This document shows, piece by piece, positions 40,303 through 48,943 of a DNA stretch of 64,000 nucleotides. Within the stretch, counting starts at the first letter, position 1; every line of letters starts with the position of its first letter. The position numbers and the translations under genes are program-made. Below the pieces are notes generated by a model. It worked only from the letters and a program-made list of their open reading frames with translations, did no database searches and had not been told where the DNA came from. The DNA is from JAJECS01 sp965243625 (GTDB lineage: Bacteria; Chloroflexota; UBA11872): NCBI GenBank assembly GCA_965243625.1, contig CBDEVI010000002.1, positions 2,604,001 through 2,668,000 of the forward strand. The letters run 5' to 3'.

Positions 40303-41588
40303 GCCCGCGCCGGACCCTCGGGAATGAACCAGCCGGTGGTCCGCCGCTCCGGTCGCAGATACGTCTGCGCCGCGCGCTGCACGTCCGGCGGCGTAACTTC
40401 CGTGAGGCGGTCGGTGAAGGTCTGCGCCGCGCGCCACGTGTGCGCGATATCCAGGAATCCCAGCCACATCGCCTGCGCCGTCACGCCCTCCAGGCCGATG
40501 GCCTGCTTGGCGCGAGCCTGGCGCACCGCCCGGGCGAGCTCGGACTCGTCGGGCGGGGCATCGTGCAGATCTTGGATCACTTCGTCCACCGCCGCGGCGA
40601 TCGGCTCGCGGTCGCCGTTGGGCTTCAGCACCACGGTGATCCGGTGCAGGGTCGGGTCGATGTTGAACCCGATATCTGTGCCGACCGCGGCAGCCAAGCC
40701 GGAGGCTACGAAGCGCCGGTAGAGCCGTGACGTGCGCACGATCCCGCCGCCGCCAAACGGTCCGCTCTTGGGGCCGGTAAGCAGCGCGTCGAGCGCCAGC
40801 AGCGCCGGAAAGTCGGGGTGGGCGAACTCCGGGATCCGGTGGCCCACGGTGAGGACCGGGAAGGGACCCGGGTGCCGCACCTCCACCTCGCGCGGGCTCG
40901 TTTGCTCGGGCTCTCGCACGTCCAGCGGCGGCGGCAGCGTCCGCGCGGGAATGTGCCCAAACGCCGCTTCCATCCGCTCCAGCACGTCGGCCTCGACCAC
41001 GTCGCCGGCGATGACCGCCAGCGCGTTGTTGGGCGCGTAGTAGTGCTGGTAGTGCTCGTACAGCTCGTCCCGGGTCATCCGGTTCAGATCGGCCTTGCTG
41101 CCGATCACGCCGTGGCCGTAGGGATGGGTGGTGAAGGCGGCGGCCTCGAGGGCTTCGGCGAGCAGGAACATGGGCTCCGCCTCGTGCCCCTCGCGCTCGG
41201 AGATGATGACGGTGCGCTCACTCGCCACGTCGTCGGGATCGAAGACGGCATTGGCCATGCGGTCGGACTCGATCCGCAGCGGCAGGTCCACGTGCTGCGA
41301 CGGCACCGTCTCGAAATAGGCCGTCGTATCCTCCGTGGTGAACCCGTTCCACGTGCCGCCCACGCCGTTGACCAGGCGGCCGATGTCGCCGGGGTTGAGC
41401 GTCTCGGTACGCTTGAACAGCATGTGCTCGACCCAGTGGGAGGCCCCGCTCATGCCCGGCGGCTCGTTGCGCGCGCCCACGCGATACCACATGACGAAAC
41501 TGACCAGGGGAACGGCATGACTCTCGCGCAGCAGGACCTGGAGTCCGTTGGAGAGGGTGTGCTCGGCGACGTCGTCCATGGGGTGCAA
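40299..41588 (-). CDS. M16-family zinc peptidase, catalytic subunit
   Basis: A 429-residue peptidase. LSNGLQVLLRESHAVPLVSF leads to the inverted zinc motif HWVEH (His51, Glu54, His55); ERTVIISERE supplies the downstream glutamate ligand. It has no signal peptide and is probably cytosolic. It is coupled to the inactive partner downstream. A second ATG at 41579 is an alternative start three residues in. Confidence 0.9.
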   Translation of the reverse strand: MHPMDDVAEHTLSNGLQVLLRESHAVPLVSFVMWYRVGARNEPPGMSGASHWVEHMLFKRTETLNPGDIGRLVNGVGGTWNGFTTEDTTAYFETVPSQHVDLPLRIESDRMANAVFDPDDVASERTVIISEREGHEAEPMFLLAEALEAAAFTTHPYGHGVIGSKADLNRMTRDELYEHYQHYYAPNNALAVIAGDVVEADVLERMEAAFGHIPARTLPPPLDVREPEQTSPREVEVRHPGPFPVLTVGHRIPEFAHPDFPALLALDALLTGPKSGPFGGGGIVRTSRLYRRFVASGLAAAVGTDIGFNIDPTLHRITVVLKPNGDREPIAAAVDEVIQDLHDAPPDESELARAVRQARAKQAIGLEGVTAQAMWLGFLDIAHTWRAAQTFTDRLTEVTPPDVQRAAQTYLRPERRTTGWFIPEGPARA

Positions 41589-41653
41589 TTACCGCCGACG
41601 GCGGGCCGACGGGATGCTAGCACAGCGGTCGGCGCCCCAGTCCGCGCCGCCCC

Positions 41654-42022
41654 ATGACCCCCGCGGAATTCGAAGAGCACGTGCGCGAAGCCATCGCCGG
41701 TATTCCTGAGGGCTTGCGCAATCACCTGGAAAACGTCGAGGTCCTCATCGCCGACTGGCCCACCGAGGACGAGCTGGAGAGCGCTGAAGTGCCGCCGGGC
41801 TATACGCTCTTCGGCCTCTACAGCGGCGTGCCGCTCACCGAGCGCACCTCGGGCTATCACATGGTGCTGCCGGACCGCATCACGATCTTTCAGGGCCCGC
41901 TGGAAGAGGCCTACAACGATCCCGACGACCTCCGCGAGGAGATCAGATCCACCGTCATCCACGAGTTCGCCCACCACTTCGGCCTCAGCGACGACGATCT
42001 TCGCCGGTGGGGGGTTGCCTGA
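41654..42022 (+). CDS. Small Zincin_1-family (PF06262) metallopeptidase-like protein
   Basis: A 122-residue minimal zincin with HEFAHHFG at 103-110 (HExxH plus downstream residues) and the typical VLPDRITIFQGPLEEAYND segment. These proteins are conserved in Actinobacteria and Chloroflexota; their substrates are unknown. Its stop codon is directly followed by the start of the threonine-synthase-like gene, so the two are probably co-transcribed. Confidence 0.85.
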   Translation: MTPAEFEEHVREAIAGIPEGLRNHLENVEVLIADWPTEDELESAEVPPGYTLFGLYSGVPLTERTSGYHMVLPDRITIFQGPLEEAYNDPDDLREEIRSTVIHEFAHHFGLSDDDLRRWGVA

Positions 42023-43183
42023 GTGGCCGCCGTGACGCTGCGTTGTCCGGCCTGCGCAACTGAGGCCGCGTGGGACGCCTCCCAGTTGGCGTGCCCGCGC
42101 TGCGACGGGCTGCTGGACGCGGCCGTGGACTTGCCGAAGCTGTCCCGCGACATCGAGCCGCTCATCAACGAGGGCGCGCCGGGCGTCTGGCGCTTCGGAC
42201 CGGCGTTGGCGCTGCCCGGCGACGTGCCCCTCCTATCGCTGGGCGAGGGACGCACGCCGGTGGTGGAGCTTGCGACCTGGGGCGGCAGCTACGGGCTGAG
42301 CCAATGCCGCGCGAAGCTGGAGTTCATGGCCCCAACCGGGTCGTTCAAGGACCGCGGCGCGGCCCCGGTAATTGCCTCGCTCGCGGCCCAGGGCGTCACC
42401 AAGATCGTGGAGGACTCGTCGGGCAACGCGGGCGCCGCCATGGCCGCCTACGCCGCGCGCGCCGGGCTGGCCGCCGACATCTACGTGCCCGCCGCGGCGC
42501 CTTCGGCGAAGCTTGCGCAGATCGCCCAGTACGGCGCCACGGTGATTCCCGTAGAGGGCACGCGCGAGGACGTGGCCGACGCGGCGGCTGCCGCCGCGCA
42601 GGCGCCCGGCGCGGCCTACGCCTCGCACAGCCGGCATCCGGCCTTCGTCGAAGGCACGAAGACATTTGTGCTTGAGTTGCTCGAGGACGGCGTGGATGCC
42701 CTGCCACAACACCTCGTGTTTCCGGTGGGCAATGGCGGGCTGATCCTCGGCGCGCACAAGGCGCTGACCGAGCTGCGGCAAGCCGGCCTGCAATTCCGGA
42801 TGCCGCGCCTGCACATCGCCCAGGCGGCGGCCTGCCGGCCGCTGGTGCAGGCCTTCAACACGGGCGCCGCCGCGCCGGTTGCCGTCGAACGCCGGCCGAC
42901 CATCGCCGGCGGCATCGACGTCGCCGTCCCCGCCCGCGGCGTCGCCGTGCTCCAGGCCGCCCGCGACACCGGCGGCAGCGCCGTGGCGGTGGGTGAAGAC
43001 GAGATTGCGGCCACCCGTTCCGCCCTGGCTCGCGACGAAGGCCTGTTCGTCGAGGCGACCTCAGCCGCCGCCTTCGCCGCCGCCGCCCAACTGCGCGCAC
43101 AGGGCGCCGTCGCCGCCGAAGACGCCGTGCTCATCGCCGCCACCGGCAGCGGCCTCAAGGACCCGCCGCAACTGCCGTCCTAA
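42023..43183 (+). CDS. Threonine-synthase-like PLP enzyme
   Basis: A 386-residue fold-type II PLP enzyme. A zinc-ribbon-like N-terminus has CPAC (Cys8, Cys11) and CPRC (Cys24, Cys27). SFKDRG carries the PLP lysine, Lys109; SSGNAGAAMAAYAARAG and the glycine loop VGNGGLILG bind the phosphate. The C-terminal serine region VLIAATGSGLKDP fits threonine synthase. A true thrC role is plausible, but some paralogues act on other hydroxyamino acids. Start GTG 42023 immediately follows the preceding stop. Confidence 0.82.
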   Translation: MAAVTLRCPACATEAAWDASQLACPRCDGLLDAAVDLPKLSRDIEPLINEGAPGVWRFGPALALPGDVPLLSLGEGRTPVVELATWGGSYGLSQCRAKLEFMAPTGSFKDRGAAPVIASLAAQGVTKIVEDSSGNAGAAMAAYAARAGLAADIYVPAAAPSAKLAQIAQYGATVIPVEGTREDVADAAAAAAQAPGAAYASHSRHPAFVEGTKTFVLELLEDGVDALPQHLVFPVGNGGLILGAHKALTELRQAGLQFRMPRLHIAQAAACRPLVQAFNTGAAAPVAVERRPTIAGGIDVAVPARGVAVLQAARDTGGSAVAVGEDEIAATRSALARDEGLFVEATSAAAFAAAAQLRAQGAVAAEDAVLIAATGSGLKDPPQLPS

Positions 43184-43254
43184 GCCGCCGTGTGCCGGTG
43201 CGCCCCGGTTTCGAGCTTCAGCAGCTATTGGCTTCGTGCTTGCGGAACCCACTG

Positions 43255-43284
43255 TGTCATTCCGAGCGGAGCGAGGAATCTAAG
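43255..43284. repeat. Dispersed intergenic repeat (GTCATTCCGAGCG...GAGGAATCTAAG)
   Basis: Matches the last unit of the tandem array at 31780 apart from one or two bases. The surrounding gap 43184-43438 holds no gene. Confidence 0.6.
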
Positions 43285-43438
43285 ACGTACGATTTCGAGT
43301 TCCGGGATGAAGCACGAGCGTCCTCGGATCTGGATCCCACTGGAGGCCGGCGCTCTGGAATGCCAGAGACGGCCCTTTCACGAGTGGCGTATTCCGTCGC
43401 CTGGCCGCGTGACTTCTCCGGAGTGGGCCGGACCCGAG

Positions 43439-43933
43439 TCAGGAAGCGCGCTGCCTCGCCCGCGCCGCGCGCCGCGCCTGCTTGGCCTCCGGACTGTGCA
43501 CGGCCTCATGCGCCGCAATCAGGTCGTCGGGCGTCACCCGGCCCACGGCCTCGCCGATCACGTCCAGCGCCGCGTCGTCGGCGCGCCGAAAGCGCACGCA
43601 TGACTTGCCCATGTTCAGATTCTTGCCCGATTCCGCGTAGGCCGCCACGAACCAGTCCGTCAGCTCCGGGCTGGCGTAGAGCCCGTGCAGATAGACCGAG
43701 ATGTGCCGTTTCTGCGACGCCAGCGCCACCGAGCCCAGCGCCTGGCCGTTGTAGGTGTTGGGAAACCGCTCCAGCGGAATCGCGTAGCCGATCATGCCGT
43801 ACTGCATGGTCTCCTCGAGCCCGTCGGGCAGGTTGGCCAGGATCACCTCGCGCACCCGCGCCACGTCCGCCTGGCGATCCTCCGGCAGCTCGGACAGGTA
43901 CTGCTCAACCGTCGTTGCCTTGCTGGAAACCAT
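43439..43933 (-). CDS. DUF1801 (YdhG-like) protein
   Basis: A 164-residue protein: TVEQYLSELPEDRQADVARVREVIL at the start, then EETMQYGMIGYAIPLERFP, KRHISVYLHGLYASPEL and KSCVRFRRADDAALDVIGEAVGR match the DUF1801 pattern. The C-terminus is basic. Start 43933 is preferred; an upstream start at 43975 adds non-conserved residues. Function is unknown, perhaps iron-chaperone-like as proposed for some relatives. Confidence 0.78.
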   Translation of the reverse strand: MVSSKATTVEQYLSELPEDRQADVARVREVILANLPDGLEETMQYGMIGYAIPLERFPNTYNGQALGSVALASQKRHISVYLHGLYASPELTDWFVAAYAESGKNLNMGKSCVRFRRADDAALDVIGEAVGRVTPDDLIAAHEAVHSPEAKQARRAARARQRAS

Positions 43934-44157
43934 GCGCGTATTTCCTCCGGGTCGGGCGAGCAATGCCGCGACCATGTGGGCTGGATAGCGTAACGCCCGC
44001 GGGTTCGGCAAGAGCCAAGCCGATGGTCGTCGCCCGGCTCGGTACAAAGCTACCCCCACCACTGGGCGTCAGACTGAATGCGATACTGATTCGGTGCCGC
44101 TGACCACCTCGGCAGCACCACGCGCCACGTGATCCGGCCCCCAGGACGGAGGACGCC

Positions 44158-45846
44158 TTGCCTCTAATGAGCGGCGGCGAGGCGCTGGTGGAATCCCTCG
44201 TCCGTGAAGGCGTCGACGTCGTCTTTGGCATTCCCGGCATCCACATGTCCGGCATCATGGCCGCCCTGCGGGACGAGTCCCGCATCCGCCTGATCACCAC
44301 TCGACACGAGCAGGCCTGCGCCCACATGGCCGATGGCTATGCCCGCGTCTCCGGCAAGCCGGGTGTCGTCCTCGTTGTGCCGGGCGCCGGGGTGTACAAC
44401 GCGGCCAGCGGCCTGGCCACCGCCTACGCCCGCTCCTCGCCCGTCCTCGCCATCGCCGGGCAGATCCCGCGTGGCCAGATCGGCGGAGGCTCGGGCAGCT
44501 ATCACGAAGTCCTCGACCAGGGCTCCATCGTGGATCCCGTCACCAAGTGGCGGCGACAGGCGCTCACGCCGCGGGAGATTCCCGACGCGGTCGCTGAAGC
44601 GTTCCGCCAAATGCGCACCGGCCGTCCCCGCCCCACGCTGATTGAGATCCCCCCCGAGGCCGGCGTCGAGCGCGACGACGTCGTGGTGCGCGACCCGGTG
44701 TCGATTCCGCGCCTCGTACCGAGTTCCGACCGGTTGCGCGAAGCCGCCCGCCTCATCGCGGAGTCTCGCCTGCCCCTCATCTACGCCGGCGGCGGCGTGG
44801 CGCTGTCGGACGCCGAATCCACCCTTGTGGATCTGGCCGAATCCACCAACATCCCGGTCATCACCTCCGCGGGTGGCAAGGGCGTCATCCCCGACCGCCA
44901 CCCACTCTCCTACGGCTCGTGCTTTGCCCCGTGGGGCGAGCACGACGAGATGAACGAGCTCTACGAGGTGATGCAGGCCGCCGACGTCGTCATCGGCATC
45001 GGCGCTCGTTTCTCACTGGGGAACCCCGCCCGCGAGGATTCCACCCTCATCAATGTCAACGTCGACGATGCCGAAATCGCGAGCGTCCACGCCAACACGC
45101 TTCCCCTCCACGGCGACGCCAAGGCCACGATCGAAGCCCTGCTTCCCCTCCTGCGCGAAGCCGGCGCCGGCAACCGGCCCTCGCCCGTCGAAGCCGTGGC
45201 CGCCGCCCGGCGCCTCATCGCCTACGCCGACATCCGGCGCCAGGAGCCGCAGTACCCGATCCTCGAAGCCATCCAACGCAGCATTCCCGAGGACGCCCAC
45301 ATCGTCTGGGACGTCACCCAGTTCGGCTACTACGCCCGCACCCACTATCGAGTCAATCACCCCAAGACCTACATCGACAGCGGCTACTCCTTCAACCTCG
45401 GGTTCGGTGTCCCCACCGCCCTGGGGGCAAAAGTGGCGCACCCCGACCGCCAGGTCCTCTGCGTCAGCGGCGACGGCGGCTTCCTGTTCAACGCGGTCGA
45501 GCTTGCCACCGCGGTGCAATACGGGATCAACGTCATCACCGTCGTCTTCCGCGACGACGCGTATGGCAACGTCGGGCGCGATCTCGATGAGCTGTTTGGC
45601 GGCACCTACGAGACGGACTTGCACAATCCCGACCTCGTCGCGTTCACCGAATCCTTCGGCGCCGTTGGACTGCGGGCCAGCGATCCCATGGAGCTCGAGA
45701 CCCTGCTCCCGCGCGCCCTCGAATGTCAGGCCCCGGTGGTCATCGACGTCCCCATCGGAAACATGCCGCTTCCCCGCGGCAAGTTCATGTCCGTTGCCGT
45801 GTCACTCCCCTGGAACCGCCCCCAGGAAGGCCTGATTTCAGGCTAG
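44158..45846 (+). CDS. Thiamine-diphosphate-dependent enzyme, acetolactate-synthase-like
   Basis: A 562-residue enzyme with the three-domain ALS/benzoylformate-decarboxylase layout. The N-terminal PYR domain has GVDVVFGIPG and the catalytic glutamate in RHEQACAHMADGYAR. A central Rossmann-like domain follows, then a C-terminal PP domain with the TPP/Mg motif GDGGFLFNAVELATA through DDAYGN. No small regulatory subunit or ilvC is nearby, so catabolic decarboxylation is as likely as acetolactate formation. TTG 44158 lies five bases after GGAGG (44148-44152); ATG 44167 is the alternative start. Confidence 0.85.
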   Translation: MPLMSGGEALVESLVREGVDVVFGIPGIHMSGIMAALRDESRIRLITTRHEQACAHMADGYARVSGKPGVVLVVPGAGVYNAASGLATAYARSSPVLAIAGQIPRGQIGGGSGSYHEVLDQGSIVDPVTKWRRQALTPREIPDAVAEAFRQMRTGRPRPTLIEIPPEAGVERDDVVVRDPVSIPRLVPSSDRLREAARLIAESRLPLIYAGGGVALSDAESTLVDLAESTNIPVITSAGGKGVIPDRHPLSYGSCFAPWGEHDEMNELYEVMQAADVVIGIGARFSLGNPAREDSTLINVNVDDAEIASVHANTLPLHGDAKATIEALLPLLREAGAGNRPSPVEAVAAARRLIAYADIRRQEPQYPILEAIQRSIPEDAHIVWDVTQFGYYARTHYRVNHPKTYIDSGYSFNLGFGVPTALGAKVAHPDRQVLCVSGDGGFLFNAVELATAVQYGINVITVVFRDDAYGNVGRDLDELFGGTYETDLHNPDLVAFTESFGAVGLRASDPMELETLLPRALECQAPVVIDVPIGNMPLPRGKFMSVAVSLPWNRPQEGLISG

Positions 45847-45886
45847 GCGCCCGGCGCGGGTCTGCCGTCAACCGGGGACCGGCGGG

Positions 45887-47059
45887 CTAACGCTGAGCGG
45901 CGGCAGCCTCTGGGAGCGGCAGCGAGTGGTGATCCTCCTCGGGGTATTGCTGGAATAGCCGCCCCCACGGGCCGCGCAGCGCTTCGGCCACTCGCCGGCG
46001 ACCGTGGGCGTTCCACCAGTAGAGGTCGTGATAGGCGCGGGACGCCGCGTAGGACCAGGGCGCGATCACCGTGCGCAGCAGCAGCCGCTCCAGGGGCTTC
46101 AGCGGGCCCCAGTAGATGAGCTTCTGACCGCGGCTGGCAAACGTCTCCCGCGCGGTGCGAGCCTGCCAGCTCACGGCATCGGGATCGACGCCCACCACCT
46201 CGATCTCGCGCGCGTCGGCGGTGCCCAGACCGGCTTCGTGCGCCAGCCGCAGGAACGGGATCTCGAACGGGTCCAGACCCATCAGACGGGCGATGGTGGC
46301 GTCCACGGCGACCTGATCGGCGCCGGCCAGCATCAAGCCGCGCTCGTACACGTCCATGCAGCGCGGCCCGGGGCCTTCGCCGATGAATGTGCCGTCCACC
46401 ACGGCGAAGATGCCCTGGTGGATCTCCTTCTGAATCGTCAGCAGGTCCACCAGCGTCTCGTGGATCGTGGCGTGGCAGAAGTGGCGCTTCTCGAAGAGCA
46501 GTCCGCCAAACGCGTTCTTCATCGCGCCGGTGATGGTGGTGAACACGTGCGTCTTCATGGTCGGCAGGTGGATGATGTTGGTGCCGATGAGGCGCTCGGG
46601 AATGCGCACGCCTTCGGGATACACATCGTGCAGGGTGAGCATCCGGCCCTGCGGCTCATAGCGCACCCAGCGCTCGTCCTCGTAGAGGTGCACGTTGCGC
46701 ACGCCGTGCGCCGCCAGCACTGGTCGGTGCTTGTTGACGCGCTCGCCCACGCGGGCGCTGACCACCACCGTGCGGTTGTGCGCGCCGAAGATGGTTTCCA
46801 CGGGGTAGCCGTCGGCTAGCAGCGTGCGCGTGACGCCGTCGAGCTGCCACGGAGCGGTGGAGCACGCGGGATACCAGTGGTGCCACGAGATGTTGATCTT
46901 GAGCGCGGTCTCCACCGCGGGATCGAGGTGTTCCCGGTATCCGGCGCGGCGCATCGCGTCGGCGACGTCGTCGAGAACGGTCTCGGGCTGCGTGCGAACC
47001 AGGGCGACGGTGCTCACGATGGGCTTGCTATTCAGTGTGGGGCGCGGCGTTGGGTACAC
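45887..47059 (-). CDS. DUF362-domain protein
   Basis: A 390-residue protein. The DUF362 core runs from about 40 to 310 (ALKINISWHHWYP, NIIHLPTMKTHVFTTITGAMKNAFGG, GPRCMDVYERGLMLAGADQVAVDATIARLMG). It lacks the ferredoxin-type CxxCxxC motifs found in some relatives, so it is a stand-alone DUF362 protein. Function is unknown. The GTG start at 47059 overlaps the RibD-C gene by 32 bases; GTG 47017 would avoid the overlap. Confidence 0.8.
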   Translation of the reverse strand: MYPTPRPTLNSKPIVSTVALVRTQPETVLDDVADAMRRAGYREHLDPAVETALKINISWHHWYPACSTAPWQLDGVTRTLLADGYPVETIFGAHNRTVVVSARVGERVNKHRPVLAAHGVRNVHLYEDERWVRYEPQGRMLTLHDVYPEGVRIPERLIGTNIIHLPTMKTHVFTTITGAMKNAFGGLLFEKRHFCHATIHETLVDLLTIQKEIHQGIFAVVDGTFIGEGPGPRCMDVYERGLMLAGADQVAVDATIARLMGLDPFEIPFLRLAHEAGLGTADAREIEVVGVDPDAVSWQARTARETFASRGQKLIYWGPLKPLERLLLRTVIAPWSYAASRAYHDLYWWNAHGRRRVAEALRGPWGRLFQQYPEEDHHSLPLPEAAAAQR

Positions 47060-47780
47060 GGTAGCGCAGGAAGACCTCGCCCTGGCAGTGGGTCACGCTC
47101 AGCAGTTCCAGCGAAAGGACGTTCTCCGGCGCCAGCGCGCGCTCACCTTCGACCGCCGTGCGCGGCCGCGGCTCGCCGATGACCGACGGCGTCACGGTGA
47201 TGAAGAACTCGTCCACCAGACCGGCCCGGAGCATGTGCGCGTTGAGAATCGCGCCGCCCTCGCACACCATCCGCCGGACGCCGCGCTCCGCAGTCAGGTA
47301 GGTGGCCAGCGCCGGCAGATCGACCGCCGTACCGCCCAGCCGCACGATTTCCGCGACCTCGGCGAGTGCCGCGGAAACGTCCGCCGCCTCATGCGTCACC
47401 ACGACGGGCCGCAGCGGGTAGCGCCGGCGCCGGAACACTCGGTCCGCGGGATCGATCTGGGCGGAGTTGGTCACGATCACGAACAGCGGGGGTTCCGTGA
47501 GGCCACGCTGCCGCCGCAGGCGCTGGAGCTCATCGCTCCACATGTACCGGTCCAGCCCCATGCCCAGCGTCCGCGCGCCGTGCAGCACGGCGTCGAAGTG
47601 GATGCGAAATCGGCGAAATGTGCGCTGGTCGGCCTCGCCGCCGATTGGCCAGTAAGCGTCGGTCGGCCCTTTGATGGCGCCGTCCAGCGTCGTCACCATC
47701 TGTATCGCCGTGTACGGACGGCGAGCGCCGGCGGGCAGCTCGAGGTCGTCGTAGACCCCGGGCGCCTCCTGCGTTGGCAC
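47028..47780 (-). CDS. RibD C-terminal/dihydrofolate-reductase-like reductase
   Basis: A 250-residue RibD_C-domain protein: PYTAIQMVTTLDGAIKG, HFDAVLHGARTLGMGLD, and RRMVCEGGAILNAHMLRAGLVDEFFITVTP are the substrate and NADPH-site segments shared with 5-amino-6-(5-phosphoribosylamino)uracil reductase. There is no deaminase domain and no rib neighbour, so it is more likely a general NADPH-dependent reductase of the family. The GTG start at 47780 lies one base past the stop of the upstream dehydratase gene. Confidence 0.82.
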   Translation of the reverse strand: MPTQEAPGVYDDLELPAGARRPYTAIQMVTTLDGAIKGPTDAYWPIGGEADQRTFRRFRIHFDAVLHGARTLGMGLDRYMWSDELQRLRRQRGLTEPPLFVIVTNSAQIDPADRVFRRRRYPLRPVVVTHEAADVSAALAEVAEIVRLGGTAVDLPALATYLTAERGVRRMVCEGGAILNAHMLRAGLVDEFFITVTPSVIGEPRPRTAVEGERALAPENVLSLELLSVTHCQGEVFLRYRVPNAAPHTE

Positions 47781-47781
47781 C

Positions 47782-48939
47782 TCAGATCTCGGCCGGCGCG
47801 CCGTCCGAGTAGCGCAACAGGTCGGGCGGCGCGGCCGGACCCGCGGCCTCCAGCGCCCGGGCCGCCGCCTCGTCGAGCGCGATGCCCAGTCCCGGCGACG
47901 TGGGCGGCAGGGCGTAGCCGTCCTTGATTGTCAGATCGCTCTCGAACAGCGCCTCGACCTCCGGCGCGAAGGGCCAGATCACCTCCTGGATCGCCGCGTT
48001 GTGCAGCGCGAAATCCAGATGCAGGCTGGCCATGGTGTTGACCGGGCTCTGGGGATTGTGCGGCGCCAGCTTGATCAGGTGCGCGTCGGCGGCCACGCCC
48101 ATCTTCCACACCTCGGTCAGGCCGCCGGCGTGCGCGATGTCCGGCTGCAGGTAGTCCACCAGCTCCTCGTCGATGACGGGCTGCGCGTCCCAGCGGTGCA
48201 GCAGCCGCTCGCCCGTGGCCAGCGGCACCCTCACCGACCGCCGGATGCGCCGCAGCGGCGCCACGGCCTCCGGCCGCGTGGGCTCCTCCAGGAAGTAGGG
48301 ATCGAACGGCTCCAGCCGCCGCGCCAGGTCGATGAACTCGTCGGGTCGCAGCCGTCCGTGCGTCTCGATGAGCAGGTGAAACGCCTCGCCCACGAAGTCT
48401 CGCGCGGCTTCGACGATGCGCTCCGCCCGGCGCAGGGCGGCGGGCACGTCCATCCCGCGCTCCTGCTCGTCGGCAGCAATGAGCGGCAGGAACTTGGCGG
48501 CGGTCCACCCGGCGTCGACCAGCGGACCGAAGGCGTCGGGGACCTCCTCGGGCGTGTTGGCATGGCAGTGGGTATAGAGGGCCGCGCGCTCCCGCACCGG
48601 CCCGCCCAGCAGCCGGTGGATCGGCAGCCCCAGGTCCTGCCCGGCGATGTCCCACAGGGCCACGTCAATACCGGCCAGCGCGCCCATTTGCACCGCGCCG
48701 CTGCGACGGCGGTCACTCAGAAACACTCGATGCCAGAGATATTCGCGCCGCAGCGGGTCCTCGCCGACCACCAGCTCCGCAAAGTCCCGCAACGCCTCGC
48801 GCACCGAGCGCTCCCGCCCCATCAGCGTCGCCTCACCCAGACCCGTCAGCCCCGCATCCGTCCGCACCAGCACATACACATAGCTACGCCCCGCCTGCGG
48901 AACGATGAGGCTATCGACAGCCGTGATGCGCATGGTCAA
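47782..48939 (-). CDS. Enolase-superfamily (mandelate racemase/muconate lactonizing-like) dehydratase
   Basis: A 385-residue TIM-barrel enzyme with an N-terminal capping domain. Metal and acid-base residues sit in LLIETHGRL, FLEEPTRPE and ATGERLLHR, and KLAPHNPQSP carries the histidine typical of galactonate/gluconate-dehydratase-like members. A sugar-acid dehydratase role is likely; the substrate cannot be read from sequence. It heads a run with RibD-C and DUF362 genes on the minus strand. It begins just after the hsdR stop. Confidence 0.87.
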   Translation of the reverse strand: MTMRITAVDSLIVPQAGRSYVYVLVRTDAGLTGLGEATLMGRERSVREALRDFAELVVGEDPLRREYLWHRVFLSDRRRSGAVQMGALAGIDVALWDIAGQDLGLPIHRLLGGPVRERAALYTHCHANTPEEVPDAFGPLVDAGWTAAKFLPLIAADEQERGMDVPAALRRAERIVEAARDFVGEAFHLLIETHGRLRPDEFIDLARRLEPFDPYFLEEPTRPEAVAPLRRIRRSVRVPLATGERLLHRWDAQPVIDEELVDYLQPDIAHAGGLTEVWKMGVAADAHLIKLAPHNPQSPVNTMASLHLDFALHNAAIQEVIWPFAPEVEALFESDLTIKDGYALPPTSPGLGIALDEAAARALEAAGPAAPPDLLRYSDGAPAEI

Positions 48940-48943
48940 GCGG

